Below are positions 38,679 to 54,100 of a DNA stretch of 64,000 nucleotides, in pieces (positions within the stretch are counted from its first letter, which is position 1; every line of letters begins with the position of its first letter). Source of the stretch: Pomphorhynchus laevis (Eukaryota > Acanthocephala > Palaeacanthocephala > Echinorhynchida > Pomphorhynchidae); the NCBI GenBank assembly GCA_012934845.2, contig WNNJ02001637.1:1-64000 (forward strand). The letters are read 5' to 3'. A model generated the notes under the pieces. It did no database searches. It worked only from the letters and a program-made list of their open reading frames with translations, and was not told the origin of the DNA. The position numbers and the translations under genes are program-made.

Positions 38679-41600
38679 AGAAATATCACGTTACAAAAAA
38701 AAACAATATCTGAACTTGATTTGAACAGATGGTTAAGTTCTTTCCTTATCTGCTAGATTCTGACTATACAAATCGAAACAGCTAGGGTTACCTTGTTTAT
38801 AAAATATTTATATTCTTTTGATTTTTAATTATATTATTTATTATTTCATTATTGTCTTTATTAATAAATAAAGACAATAAAAAACTATATTAAAATATCT
38901 ATATTATTAATATTGTGTATATTAGATGATAAATGTATTATGTTATATTTTGATAAGTGATTTGATAATATATATATATTACTTGAGGTTTAATGAATAA
39001 ATGATTTTATGATAGAACATTCCAGAAATTTTTAAAATTAGTTAATAACAGAAGAAGACAAATTTAATTAATTAAAAATGCGTTTTAAAATGCATACAGA
39101 AAAATGTATTCCTAACACTATAAATGGTATCATACCTATATCGAGTGCGTGCAGATCAAACATTAATTCAAGTATTGCTAACGACATCATCTTCATTATT
39201 TTAAAACAATGTATGATTCATAAATTAATTGCTTAACTGTTGTCTCTGCAGTATATTTCGGATGTATTTCATTACTGTTTTAAAATGCATTGCATTTTAC
39301 AAACAATTGATGATATTTTAATTTCAACATCGATTACTAAATTATCGATTGTGAAGATAATAAAGATTTATGAATATAAATTATTCATAAATATTATTAA
39401 ATATTATTAATATTAAAATATTATTAATATTTAATAAATATATATGTTGCTATATCAATTATAATAAACATTTTGTATAAAACTCACCGAAAATTATGTC
39501 GTATTGCCTTTTCTCTTATTAGTTGGAGGATGATCATCCCTATTATAAGGATTTCCCCCTGATTATTGCCATCATTATTATTGATTTTATTGACTTCGAG
39601 TCGATTAATGCCGATACAATAATTTTAAACGAGCAGAAAATAAGAGGTGATGCAGGGCCATCAGTGCTAGATGCAAGAGCGTGGAACGCGATGCTAAATA
39701 CATTTGGTTCTGATGCACGACCTATAGCTGAATCATTGTCTTATTTCGCAAAAATTTCTCATTTCATAAAAATGACTTTTATTTTAAATTTCAATGTTTT
39801 ATTTTAACTCGATAAAAATCTTATGATTATTTATTTTACTATTTAATTATTAAATTTGGATGTAGCATTATTATGTTTTGTTTATTTTATAATTATATTA
39901 AATACGTAAACTCAGTTAGCTGATTTGATTCTTATCGACTCATGAGGTATCCAAAACATCATTAAGAGCACTTAAAGCAAGCAAACTAATCTCTTTGAGC
40001 AAAACTGTAGGAGTTCAAGCAATCAGAATAAGTGATGTGTCAAGAAGGATCATGTCGAAACAATTCTGAGAATAACCCAGCCACCACTACAACAGGTTTG
40101 CGGATCTTTACAGTTGTGTGCGTAGCATCAGGCTTTCACAAAATGTGTTATCAACCCTTTGCACGAACTACACATAAAGAAAACGAGTTCATTGACAATC
40201 GATGCTGACAACTCCTTGAACCGTATACAGAGGAACGTCGCTTTAACTAACATGCCTCGCGCTACAAGCCGTTCTATCAAACCTATATCGAGAACCTTCT
40301 TTACTTGCCACAGAAAAAGAATTTGTTGAATCATCAGGTTTTGCACAAGGCGAAGTATTCTCGATGACAGCCTTCGTTGCAGCAACTACTGAAATACTAC
40401 GACAGAAACATAATAATCAAAATGTCGACTAGCTGATACGCCGATGATGGTAATCTGGTAGGTACTCTAAAACAAATGAGAATAATGTTCAATGAATGAC
40501 GTGAACTAGGGCCTCGATATGGCTACCACATCAATGCCGCAAAATGCAAAATATACGCTAACAGAAATGGCATCGCAGATATTCGTCGAGAATTCGATAA
40601 TACCGAGGTAACCGATGTCGAGAATATCTTGAGCGTTTTAGGATCTCCAATCGGTGATGACCAGTTTATTGAACAGTATGTCAAATCTTTTGTTTCCTCA
40701 TGTTCCTTGGCGGCTTTGGATGACCTGGCTACAATAAGCATTTCGGATATTCAAACTGCTTACACAGCATTTATAAGATCGCTACATAATAGGTGGACGC
40801 ATTTATAAAGATCATGTAAATGTGTAGACGATTGGTTTGTCCCGTTAGCAGACTCGATAAGAACTACGTTTTCGAAATTATTTGACATTAAGCTGGCAAA
40901 CAACGAAATTCTCTGGAGAGCCCATTGTCTAAGCTTCAGAAATTATGGTTTCATGCCTAGTTGGGTACTCTAGAGATGGACTTATTACGCAACAAGGAAT
41001 GGCACTTAAAAGTATTCGGGACCGGAGGTTTTTAATCAAAAGAGCCACACGTGCACCAGTTCTAGAAAATACCGTTCAGCGGACAAGAACCTCTATCAAG
41101 CATGCCTTTATAACTCCTGAGTCAGCTAGGCTATACTCATATCCTACGCACGATAAAAATATAAGACTTAGCAATGACGAATTCAAGGATTCAATCTCAG
41201 CAAGATATGGTTTGCTTCCTGCCAATACTCCGAAAATGTGTCAATGTGGAGAATATTCATTTCTTGCTAATTCACTCTCGTGTCTTTTAGGAAGGTTCCT
41301 ATCTATGAGACACGCTGTGGTTCGAGACGTCCTCGAAAACTCACTGACTGAAATTTGTTCAAGTTTCAAGACAGGACCAATGTTGAGTCAGTTATGTCAT
41401 GATACAATCTTTAAAAATAAATATACAACTACAGACCGTAAGGCAAGCTCAGATATAGCCTGCTCAGATATATTTGGAGACAGAACGGAGCGTACTTTTA
41501 TTGATGCATGCATTTTAAACGCGTTTGCTCCGTCAAACTTTAGAAGATACACATAGTAGAGTTTCGAATATCAGAAGCAGCAAAAGCGTAGCAACTACCT

Positions 41601-44600
41601 TATGATGTTAACGAATATAGAATACGCTTCCTTTATTCCTGTTGTGTTTTCAAGTTTTGGTGGCGTCGGTAAAGGTATCACATCACTCCTAAAGCGGATT
41701 GCTACAATTAAAACACGGAACTTAGGTGCGAAGTATACAAACATAATATCAAAACTACATTCTCGCTTAAGTATACTTTTTGCAAGAATAACTTCACGAT
41801 GTATCCGTGAATCACTATCGGCATATCATAGACCTGATAAAAGCAACATCGACGTCGATGAGTTTACGTGTAATACGTTGTAATGGGAAAGACAACTAGC
41901 AATAAAAATGTAATATTGTAAGGCTCATTTGAGGGAATCTAATTTTGTAATTTTGATATGATAATAATTTATTTAAAAATATTATTATTGACTTGGAGAA
42001 GTCAATAATCATGGAGATTATTGACTTGGATAAGTCAAGCAGGCTTCTTTTATTCCTGTTATCCTCTCATGTGACGTTTGAAACGGCAAAGAGTGCAAAT
42101 TATTATTTCAAAAGATAGCAGTTAAAAAGCCTCGAAAACACGAGACTTTCTAAATGGATGAAATTCAAAAACTACAATCTCGCATCGGGGTGCTCCTCGC
42201 AAAGATGTGATTGTGCTGCATCCACCCTCCACGATCTGTAATCTATCGTTTTTGTGGAATCTCATACCAACGAGTCAAGGGTGCAGATAGGGAAGATTTG
42301 AGGAGCTAGTTTATGTATGGCGCGAATCGGAGGTTGCTAAGATGAGGCAGTGCGATATTTTACCCGTGGTTCTATATCTTTGATTTTTAATGAACCTTCA
42401 ATTTTATATGCATTTTGTGAATAAACTTATTATTTCCTGAAATCGACGACAAAGGATTACAAATTTGATGTACAATTACGATTGAAGCAAAATAATAAAT
42501 TATTTCAATTTTTTAATTTTAACGATAAAAACCTTTATTTAAAAACCTCTACACTTTTATTATAATTAAATACGACATTGAATATGTTGATGACAATATA
42601 ATAAATACATTAATTAATGTTATTTATATGTTCATATTTAAATACCTTTATATTTAAAATATCTTTATAAAGGTATTTTAAATATAAAATACCTTTATAA
42701 AGGTATAAAATACCTTTATACCTTTATCATTAATATTAGTTTGATTAAGAATTAGCCTATCTTATATATTTATTATATTTAATAAATTTATTTTAATTTA
42801 TAAATAATTAATAATATTTAATAAATATTTAATTTATAGATAATTATTAAGTACTTTTACTTTTATTAAGGTTAGTAAGTACCCTAATATAAGTACTTTT
42901 ATTTTATTAGGCTATTTGGATTATCATAAATATGAATATAAAATTTTCATAATTTTATAATTATTCATAGATTATATTAATTTTTTCAAATAAGAATATT
43001 GTTATTTAATGCAATATTAGTTACCTGCAAACGGGTCCAGTATTAATAATTAATATTAATATTAATAATTTATTATTTTTTAATTGTAACATTAATTTAA
43101 ATAATTATAAATATGTTTAGTCATTATACCTCGAAAGATGTTAAATAAATTCCATAAAACAGTAATTTATTGAATTACTGTTAAGTGAAACCATTCAAAT
43201 ATTTAGTAATATTTTTGCAATAGGGGGATATTGTCCGTCTTTTTCACTCGGAACAAGAGAAATTCCTGACTTGTGATAAATACAAAAAGAAACATGTAGT
43301 ATTTTTAAGAGCTACTGGACGTGCAACAGCAACTTCAGCCACGTCATCAAACGCTCTATGGGAAGTTGAGGTATTACCAAATAAATGTGGCTTTTAAAAC
43401 ATTTAATTTTGCTTCAATTCTCAAAGGTTGTCCAGAAAGATCCATGTCGTGGCGGAGTCGGTTCATGGAATTCCTTTTTCCGATTCAAGCATTTGGCAAC
43501 TGGGAATTATCTAGCGGGTGATGTTGACATTAATCACGTGATTGATCCAAATAAGTCAAACCAGCGAGAAAATGTCATAGACAACCCATACTACTATTTA
43601 GTGTCCATTCCACAGACGTATGATTTTAGTTCTTTATTTGAATTAGATCCAACCGTGATAATTTCAAAGCAAGACGAATGTGTTCCACGGTACTTTGAAT
43701 TCTTCAACTAATTAATAAAAATCAATTCGTAATAATTAATTGTAAATAATTGATTTTGCTTTAAATAACTATTAATTATTAATTATATGGAATTCTTCAG
43801 AAATTTCATATATTGTACGTCAGGAATTGTACGATGTGCTTACTAAAAATGGCTAAATATTTGATGATAACTAGAAACCCGTAATTTATTTATTTTTATT
43901 AATAATTATTAATTTTTATTAATAGAATCATTTCTGCATATGCATATTTCTGCAAACGATGATTCATATTATTTAGAGAAGATTGCAAATTTATCTTTTA
44001 TCCTCAGGAAGATTGAGACGAATATGCTATCTTTAAAAATTGCATCAATTTCTGTTGATTTAATTATGATTAAGTAACAAAGTTACCTTGTCCCTGATCG
44101 ATGAGTATTTCCGAGTTTGTGACGGCAGTAATATATCAGAGATGAGGTTTATAATTCAAAATTCATCTCAAACTTCGATTTTATATCAGTCTTTAATACA
44201 GGCTAATATACGCGTAAACCAATTAACGAACAAATATTTTTAAGCCATCACAAAAATATAACAAGTATTAGCTGTATTTGAAATCTTATAATTGCAGTCC
44301 ATGACTAATGATTAAATAATTAATAAAATTATTAATATTTAATGTCATTAATGCAAATTACTTATTCAATTTACAGCGTGTGTTTAATGTAGATATACAG
44401 TTCGCTATTCTTAAACAAGTTCACTTTATGTCTTTGTCTTTTTTATTCTTAAACGACTTTATTCTGTCATAATTAAATATGAACTCGTTCGTAATTTAAA
44501 CTTTTATATTGAAATAATTCATTAATTGATAATTAATAATAATATTTATAGTTATATTAGTGTGTTGATTAGAAGTTTTTGCGTTCATTAAATATTTATT

Positions 44601-47600
44601 CAGAAGCCATTATTAAATGACACCATTAACTGTGGAAATTTTTAATACTTTTAGAGGAACCTACGTTCGCTTACGTCATTTACAATCTGGTGCATGGATT
44701 CATAGTACCGACGTTAAATTAGATCCAGAGGATGAAGGTGTTCGATTTAAGGTTAGATAGTAGCATTTGCTAAAATGCTTTTAATAGTGACGATCACTAA
44801 ATGACAATTTTTAAACATAATGAGGGTTTTAGTTAGAATTCAATTTCTCTTATCTCTTATTTATAGCATATTTATGTATATCTTTTTCCAGATATAAGAT
44901 TAATTTTTGTTAACTTCTTTTATACCTGTTAAATCTAGATTTGTATAAAGCGTACTAAAATTGTACGTATTTATATTCTGAAAATTTATTCCTTTTGTCT
45001 GTTCTAAAATTTCTTTTGTAGAATTAATACTGAAATAGTGTTTTATACAAGTATTAATTTCCATTTATTTACAATATTTTTTAAAATGTGCTTTAATTGC
45101 TTTAAGTATTTTATTCATATAGACAGAAAGTGGTTTTAATGTACATTTAAACGCACTACATATGAACCTAGGTTTTATTGGATTTTTATGTAATTTTGGA
45201 TTCCAATATAATATAGGTATAGTTTTATTATCTAATTCAACCTTTATACCCTTTTTATCCATTATAGAATAGTGACTTGTAATTGTTTCTAAACTCAACT
45301 CACTACGTTCATATGTTGGATTTACATTTAAATCATTAGAATTAACCTCTTTCACTAGTATATCATAATAAAGCTTTTTGCATATGAAGACAAAGTTATT
45401 ACTAGCTTTATCAATAGTTGTTATTATATAGTTATTCTTTAATTTAGTAAGTTCTTTATACATATCTTTATTAATTTTATCCGTCCTTTTATAATTGTTT
45501 GTTATTTTCATTTTATTTTTAATTTTATCAAATATATAATCTTTCCAAATGTTTATCTTTGATGTATTTAAGCTTTCACTATTAATCAGCTTACCAAAGT
45601 AAGCATTTAAGTCATTATATAACGAATTGTAAATTCTATTTTTGTCGTTGTTATTATTTAATCTATATTTATATCCTTTTGATAGCAGCTTTCTATTATT
45701 ACAAAGACTTATTATCTTACTATTATTACAAAGACTTGTAATAATTGTTTCTAAATTTAAATCACTACGTTCATATGCTGCATTTAAATCATTATAATTA
45801 ACTTCTTTCAAAAAAATAAAGTTATGTTCTGTATACATTTCTGTATACTTTTCTTCATGTTAAATTGCTAAATTGATATTTATTAATTACTTAATTGGTA
45901 ATACGTTTATCCAATGCAGTCTATTATATAATTATAATTAATATAATTATTATAATTGTATAATTTAATAATTATAATTATACTGATTATATCGCGCATG
46001 CCATTTCGGGCTGGACGACACCATTTTATTAAAAAATGTCACTTCTAAAAGCGCAAATACAAGTTTTTACTAAATTATTATTATTAAAGTTAATTTTTAT
46101 TTTGTAGGACAAAATGATAATATTTTGATTAGATATTTCTCGGTGTTATCCTAATTTTGCAGTAGCAAAAGTTTATTAATAAACTTTTATATTCTAAAAT
46201 AAGCAATAAAATGTTTTATTCTAATAAAATAAAAACTTCAATATTTAAAATAGTAAGTAGAAGTTTGTACAAGTCAAATAATAAAAATCGATCAAGGCAA
46301 GTGAAATTTCATACTTTTAATTTATACCAAAACTATGGGTTCTTAGACCCCACAATAGTGGTTGAGTATGTAATCACAATAGTAATTATTATCCATCATT
46401 TATCTATCATTCATCAATGATAAATTGTTAATTCACCTTTTAATCTTTAAACTTTAGCAATTGTTTTTGGCAAATTATGATTACACTAGTGAAGTAAATA
46501 AACCAAAACTTTATAATAAAAAATGCTATGAACAAAAAAGGTTTAGTTTCATATCGTCTGTTAACTTAAATATTTTGACTTCAATTTTTACCTTTAATTT
46601 ACTAACAAGTATTTAAATCATACCTTTATAGATTAAAAATTGTTTTTCAATATTTTTAAACCTCGAATACTTTGGATCTTGTTTGTTGTATAAGCCGCGT
46701 GCTTTATACACAATTTCAGTCGTTAAATAAATTCAATTAATTTTTGACAGTTGTATTCATTTTTAGTTGATGTAACTTTATTATTCAAATATGATTATTT
46801 ATTTTTACATTCTTCAGCATTTTCATTATGTTTCTAACGGAAAAGTTTGAACATATTAACTTAAATAATTTTAGAATTAATCTAATAAAGGTTTTAGAAA
46901 ATGTGTTTAATTTTAATTTGAAACTATCCGATATTATAACTGATCAACTGATATTATTTTGTCTGAAATGTAGTAAATTTAATGATTGATATTATCGATG
47001 TAATTATTAGGTTGGAGCTGATGTTGTGAAAGAAGATCGTGAAGCATTTCAAATTATATTAGTTTCACAGCAAGAAGTTAGAGATTTGGATTTTGCCACC
47101 GACATGGGATCTATGCTATCAATGTTAGTTCAAAAATGGAAAGAAAGCGATGCTTCAACGATAAGTGCATCTGAAAAAAAGTAATATAATTTTAGTAAAA
47201 ATGTTTGCTTGTAACACCACTGTTTTCATGTATAGACGAGCAATTATCATTCTTACAGATCTAACCTTTTTTCTTGCAACCCATGAGCCGACCAGTGCTG
47301 ATCCATTTCAAATACAAGTTGTTAAGCCTCATAGAGACAGGCAGAAACTTGTTCGTGAACAAGGCATAATTAAAGCGGTAAGCTTTACTTTGGCAATGTA
47401 TTCATAGTGTGAACTTATTTTGTTTGTAATTACTGTTTTCGTCATCTTATAAATAGAATTGCAATTTTAAATCAAATTCATATGGATGATATGCCCATAT
47501 ATCACATTATTGTTTTGAATAAAGTTCAGAAAATAATAATAAATAATTAAATTAATTTAACTAATAAATTAAAATATTAATTTAGCTTTATCTAAGCAAA

Positions 47601-50600
47601 AACCTTATTTTATTTACAACCTATTTGTTTTTGGTACGTCATACGCCATGGTCGAAACAAAGATTTACCTTCTCACAGACGTAAAAAATAGAAACGTGCA
47701 ATTATAGTGTTTAAAAATTCTTATTTTGATAAATTGATTTTAAGCAGATGTAATAAATATTTAATTTCGTGGAGATCAATCTTTAACTTAAATCTTTGAA
47801 AAATGTTTCACGTAAAATTGTTCTAACGCTAGAACCGCTGCTGTTTGGTAAACAACAAAACAAATTGTGAACCAAAAACAGTTTAATTTAAATTTAATTA
47901 AAATATTTTAATTAATATTTTAATTAAAATATTATTTATATTTGTCTAATCAAATATTTTTATATGATATAATATATTAAATCATATTATATTATATTTT
48001 AATATAATATTTAACCTGCCTACAAATTCATTGACTCGGCCTACTTTTGCAGGACACTATTTTGTTCGCTTGTCTGTGCTAGCACAGACAAATGCTTCGG
48101 TTTGGCGCACTTGATAACGCTATAAGAAATAATTATTAGTCCTATAATAAGTGCTACATAACCAAATAAAGAACCTATTAAAAATTATATGAATCTTACA
48201 GCTAATTTAAGCCATTCAATATTTCGAAGTCATTTCTATCAACATTGATGACCCTTTACTATACTGGACAGTAGTTATTATATAATATAAAATATAAAAA
48301 AATAAAATATTAAATAAAATATATAATATTATATATAATTTAAATATTTATATTATATATTTATAATATAAATATATTATAAATATATATTTATATTTTA
48401 TATTATTATAAAATAATAATATTTTATTATTTTTATAATAAGATATAAAATGTTCATTTTGTATTTTATTATATAAAATTTATTTAATTTTATATAATAA
48501 AACTGTTTTTTCATCAATTCTATCAAAATTAGTGATCGAATTAATCACTCAGCTTGTTAGTTATTTTAAGTTAATTAATAATTCATTTATAAATTAATTT
48601 AAAATAAATTGATTTTATTTATATTTAAATGTTATATTTGCGTTTAGTTGTTTTCATTGCTTAAAATACTACAGAGCAGATTGACTGTTAAAAAAGAACT
48701 CAATTCATTTGACTCAACTACGCATCATCAGGAGCGTGGAGAAGATCATAGAAGTACGATTGAGAAAGGTCAAGTGAAAACTATATGCAAGTTGTGCTAT
48801 AAAGTGTTGAACATGTGTCAACAGGATTATCGAAAAAATCAGGTATATCTTCATTAACGTTGTTATCTTTAATCAAAATGTTAATTGAAATTTTTTACAG
48901 GAGACAATCGCTAAAGAATTCTGCTTCATGCAGTCACAGATTGGATACGATGTCCTTGCAGAAGAAACTATAACTGCATTGTTGCATAATAATCGGAAAC
49001 TACTGGAAAAACATATTACTGATAGAGAAATAGAAACATTCGTTAATTTGCTATCAACTAGAAGAGATAACAGGCAAGAACTTTAAACCTTTTGATGAAA
49101 ATGATAATATTTTTATACAAATTATGATTATTTTGTTATATATTGCGACAAATTATATCGTGCGAAAATTTATATATTTTATAAATTTGATTGTGATTTC
49201 AAACTATTTTCTATATGTTTTAAGATTTTTGAATTACCTTTGCGATCTTTGTGTATCCAATAATCAAGCCATTGCTCGAACCCAGGAAATGATTTGTAGA
49301 GCCGTCTTAGATCGAAGACCTGATATCCTAATTAAAGCAAAGTACAATTTTCTGTTAAATTTCTAATGAATATGAGTGTGAATCTTAGATTGCTACATAC
49401 TACTCCGGATGCAAATTACTATAATATATCATCGCAGCTGAGATTCTTGCGTTCAAGAGGTCGGGTAGTTCTAGAAAAGGAAGGAAAACAGGTAGATATT
49501 GAGACGTTAGTATCTGAGAAGGATAATGACCCAACTGCTAAAGACTTTTTAACATATTATCGGTAAAACACGTTTCTTGTATTTATTCAATACAAACTAT
49601 TTACTTGTATTAAGGTATCAGTTAAATTTGTTTTCACGAATGTGTTGCGACAGGCAATATCTTGCAATAGACTTTCTAACACCTAACTTAAGCTCTGAGA
49701 TGATTCTTTGGTATGTATTAATGTAGTAAACGTTTCCTTTGTTTATTTTTTTAATTCAATCAAAAGAAAAATTATTTATTAAATATTTATTTAAATGTTA
49801 TTTGAAAGTAATTTACAAAATTTTAATTAAATAATTAACATTTACAAAAATTGTTTAACAATTGTTAAACAATTGTTGAACAATTGTTCAACAATTTTTT
49901 AATTGTTGATAATCTTCTTAATCGTTCTACAAAACGATTTAGAAATCGATCTCAAATCGTTTTCGGATTTAAAGTTGTTTTACAATTGGAATTAAATACG
50001 TAAATTTTACATATTGAATTAATTGTAAATATCGTATCAGATGTACTTGACATATCAGCCATTTAACCAATATGTCACTACTAACGCCATCAGTAAATAT
50101 TCCTATATATTTAATATATATGTTTAATATTCAATATATATTTCTCTTTAATATTAATTAATATTTCTCCTTAATTATATATTATATATTTAATATTCAA
50201 TAAATTTACTGATCATTGATCAGTAAATATAAATAGCTATAGATAATTAATATTTCAAATGATCGGAATGGCATTTAAAAGCGTTTTAAAATTGTAGATT
50301 AATATCAAAAATAGGGCATTAATCATTATTTAAATATAAAATAATGAATTAATATATTAAATATCTAAATTGTCTACTCTACTCCATCATTTCGTTTATT
50401 TACAATTGCATATTGTGCTTGATTTAATTTTATGATTGAGGATTAGGATGCATAACCTTTTCAGATTTTAGATTTTCTCTTAATTTTTATATTTTATGTC
50501 ACGCTATTTTAGGTGTGTTCAAAACCCCACAATTCCTTACGATCTTAGGGCTGCATTTTGTGAATTGTTTATACATTTGCATGTAAATCGTGATCCACAG

Positions 50601-51087
50601 GAGGAGGTCGCTCGGATAAAATATGCAAGACTCTGGAAAGAGGTTCAGACAGAAGTGACTTTAGAGAGGTACTGAAAACTCAGACTGATAAATGGTAATG
50701 AACTTATTTACTTTAGCTACGATAACGCACATAATCAAAATCAACAGTTTAAGCAAGTAAAAAAAATTGTCGATGACTATTTATTTATGGTGGCCTCAAA
50801 ATACGATGCGTTCGATTGTGCAAAGCAAAATGAACTCACTCATGAGGTATTTTTGCGTTTACATTTGTACATTTGTATAAGTTTGCATTTGTACTTTTGC
50901 ATTCTTAGAATATAAGATTATAGAAGATTATTTTGTAATGTTACGTAATAATTTAGCCAACATTAACAGTGGGAGGATAATACTATTATTAATATTATCG
51001 AATAATAAAATAGTCACATTTCATATAATTTAAGCCTTGATGGTGTTTTTAATCTTTTATTTCAGGTGAACACAAATATATTTTGTC

Positions 51088-51141
<54 letters not shown>

Positions 51142-54100
51142 TGTTTTTTATTATATATTATAAACAGATTAGTTAACTTATTCTACGTATTCTATTTGTA
51201 TAATACTTAAGATCGTAACGATATTATTAGCGTATAAAGATATATCGTCGAAAGTTGTTATTTGAAATTAACGAATAACATCAATACAAGTTTACTCAAT
51301 ACGCTAATATTCAATCCAATATCATTACGGCATGAAGTGATAGCTCACTGCAAGTCGTTATCTGCATGACCTAATAATAGGCGTCTTCAAATTAGCAGAT
51401 AATTGTTTATAGAAATGAATAATGCACCGTGATAGGGACACGAAATACTGATAAAGATGGATATATTATATAGCTTAACTTTTCAAAACATCAAATATAT
51501 GAATTAAAATATGGAAAAACTGCTATTTATAACTGCATTATTCGTTGATCCAGACAACAACAAAAGTTATGTCAAAATATAATAATTATAGATTCAGAAA
51601 CCCAACGCTTGTAGTGTTTAAGTAGCACACCTTTTACGATGCCACCGGGTATCTCACTGTAGACAGTGAGCTAACTGTAATAGTTTTTACTCCATTGTAA
51701 GAAGAATCAAATTCGTTGTATTTCGGCTTTGCTATTGGATAGATGTTTTAGGAGAATGTTATTTTGCAGAGTATTAATAAATGCACAAAAATGAAAGGAA
51801 ATTCCACTATTTTCTTAACTCATAGATTATTTAACCTAGAAATCACTGTTTTAAGATATTTAGTTCTAGACCATTATAATTTAATGATATGGATAATGCG
51901 CTGGAATATTTAATTATAATCCATTGATATTATATCACGTGTTTTCATCTTAAATGTACTAATCATTTTTTACATACTAATCAGCCGGGATGTGGTAGTG
52001 ATCGTACTTTTTTGTCTCAATACACTTTTCTCAATTGTTTCTTTTCGACATTAATTCTTCTCGAGGATATTTCGTCTCAGTTACTCTTTGACTCATTGTC
52101 ACTTCAACTCACAAAACAAGTCATCTCAATCTCAAATTTTGTACTTTGTATCAACGCTACTATGTTCAACGCTACTTTGTTTATATCGTGTCAATAGCAA
52201 GAAAAGTAATTATATTAATTTAATTTGGAGCAAATTGGATATGAAGCAATAATTTTGAGTCCTCTCAAACAGATCATCATGATAAGTTAGATGATGACAT
52301 TGATTGCATACATAATTCTGCCTGAAATTCTCCAGAAAAAAGATAAATCTATCACTACAAGTATTAGGGTTTGCAGAATATTCAGATTGGGAATAAAGTT
52401 ACAGGCGTACATAGGCTTTTAAAGGTTGTGCTCGATTCTGCCGTACATGTTAGCTTATTAGAATAAATCACAGACTCAAAGACTCTATTGTCCGTCTACA
52501 AATCTTATGATTTTGTGGGACCCCACCTAGCTATCTTCAGGATACGTTTAAGTCTATCCAGGTCAGCTTTCGTTGACCAATTCTCCGTAATGGTGAACCC
52601 AGGTATTTTACTCGACTCGTGAAGATGGGTAGTGGTTGAGGTTTCAAAATTGAGGAGAGCGCAGAAAGTGCTAGTCCCTTAAGTTTCTTTTTTGTTGCGA
52701 GAGATTTGCCTGAGTTTGAAAGGCTTTCATTGAAGAATTCTAAATATGCAATAGCCAGATCGCAGGTGCAAAAAGAGATCCGCACCTCTGCCTCAAAATA
52801 TCTGATTGAATTAAAAATTACCCTTTGCTTATTGAGCTTTGAAAAACTCCTTAGAAACTTGTTAAATATGTTTTGTCTTTCTATAGGTTCCAGAAATTTG
52901 ATGTTCACTCAATTAGCCAATTTAGGCACAGGGGAAGTTTCCTCTGTTCAATTATAGAGTCTGCGCTTAAACTCCTCACATTTGTTGAATAAGAAAGATT
53001 AATTTGATAATTCTTATTACCGGCGTTTTCTTGAATTTTGTTGTTTCTTACTATTTTCAGCAAATCCTTTGATGATCGTCAGACGTTCACTTTTTCGTTC
53101 ATTCGGTTTGATTAGTTTTGATCTGTTCTTCATCATCATGGCTTCAGGTCCAGTGAGATCTGAGTCCTCAAGCCAATCCAACACGCCGCCCTCCGACTTA
53201 ACCACCTGGGGTATTTCACCCCGCAAAGAGTCCAATCGAGCCAGACTATCTGGGTAAACGAGAAACGAGCAGCTTACAAAACGTTTAATTTAAGATATCT
53301 GATCTATCTCAAAGATTTTCACAAGTGCTACTGTGCCACAGTCTAGATTTGTTAAAAAAGTACAGATTCTACGATTAGAGTAAACTTTAATACTTGAACT
53401 TTAATTTATTTAATCCTAATGGTTGAATTTTGGATCACTTACTCTAATTGTTTACAATTATTCAATGTTTTCGATTGTTTACTGTCTTTTTAATTATTTA
53501 ATTGTATTTTTTCTTAATCTGATAAGTCGTGTTATTTATTTGTCAATTTATAAGAGTCGACTTTATTTGAAATTTTAATTCAAAATAAAATAATTTGCTA
53601 ATAACTTGATATAAATTAAATAAAATTTTATATAATTATTTATTATTTCTATTATTATTTATTATTTGCTCATAGTTTAATTAAACTAAAATAATTATTT
53701 AAGTATTAATAATAAATGTTATCGTTATATAAATATAAATTGTATAAAATCTTATATAAATATTTATTAATAATAAATAATTATAATAATATAATAATTT
53801 ATCTTTATTTAAAATATAAATAATCAATTCTATCGTTGTATAAATATAATTGGTAACAAATTTTATATAATTATTTATAAAAATTCATCTTTATTTGAGA
53901 TGAATTATTTAAGTTGTATAAACTCCTATATAATTATGTATTATAATTATAATTATGATCGAAGACTATAAGAGGACGGCGTAAAATGAAATATTTGCAT
54001 ATATTGACTTATATCGTTTTGTGAAGTTTAATGGGTTGATGAATAGGTCCCGAAACTTGATAACATAGCAGTTTTTCTTGGTGACTTCTAATCCTTATTC

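Noticed and set aside
43690-43711. Extension of ITPR exon 9 to its in-frame stop
   Set aside because: Splicing at gtactt joins exon 10 in phase and restores the family sequence.
53069-53257. + strand 62-codon frame over the gag-like fossil
   Set aside because: The opposite strand has the protein-like composition and recurs at 11808; the + frame is a shadow.
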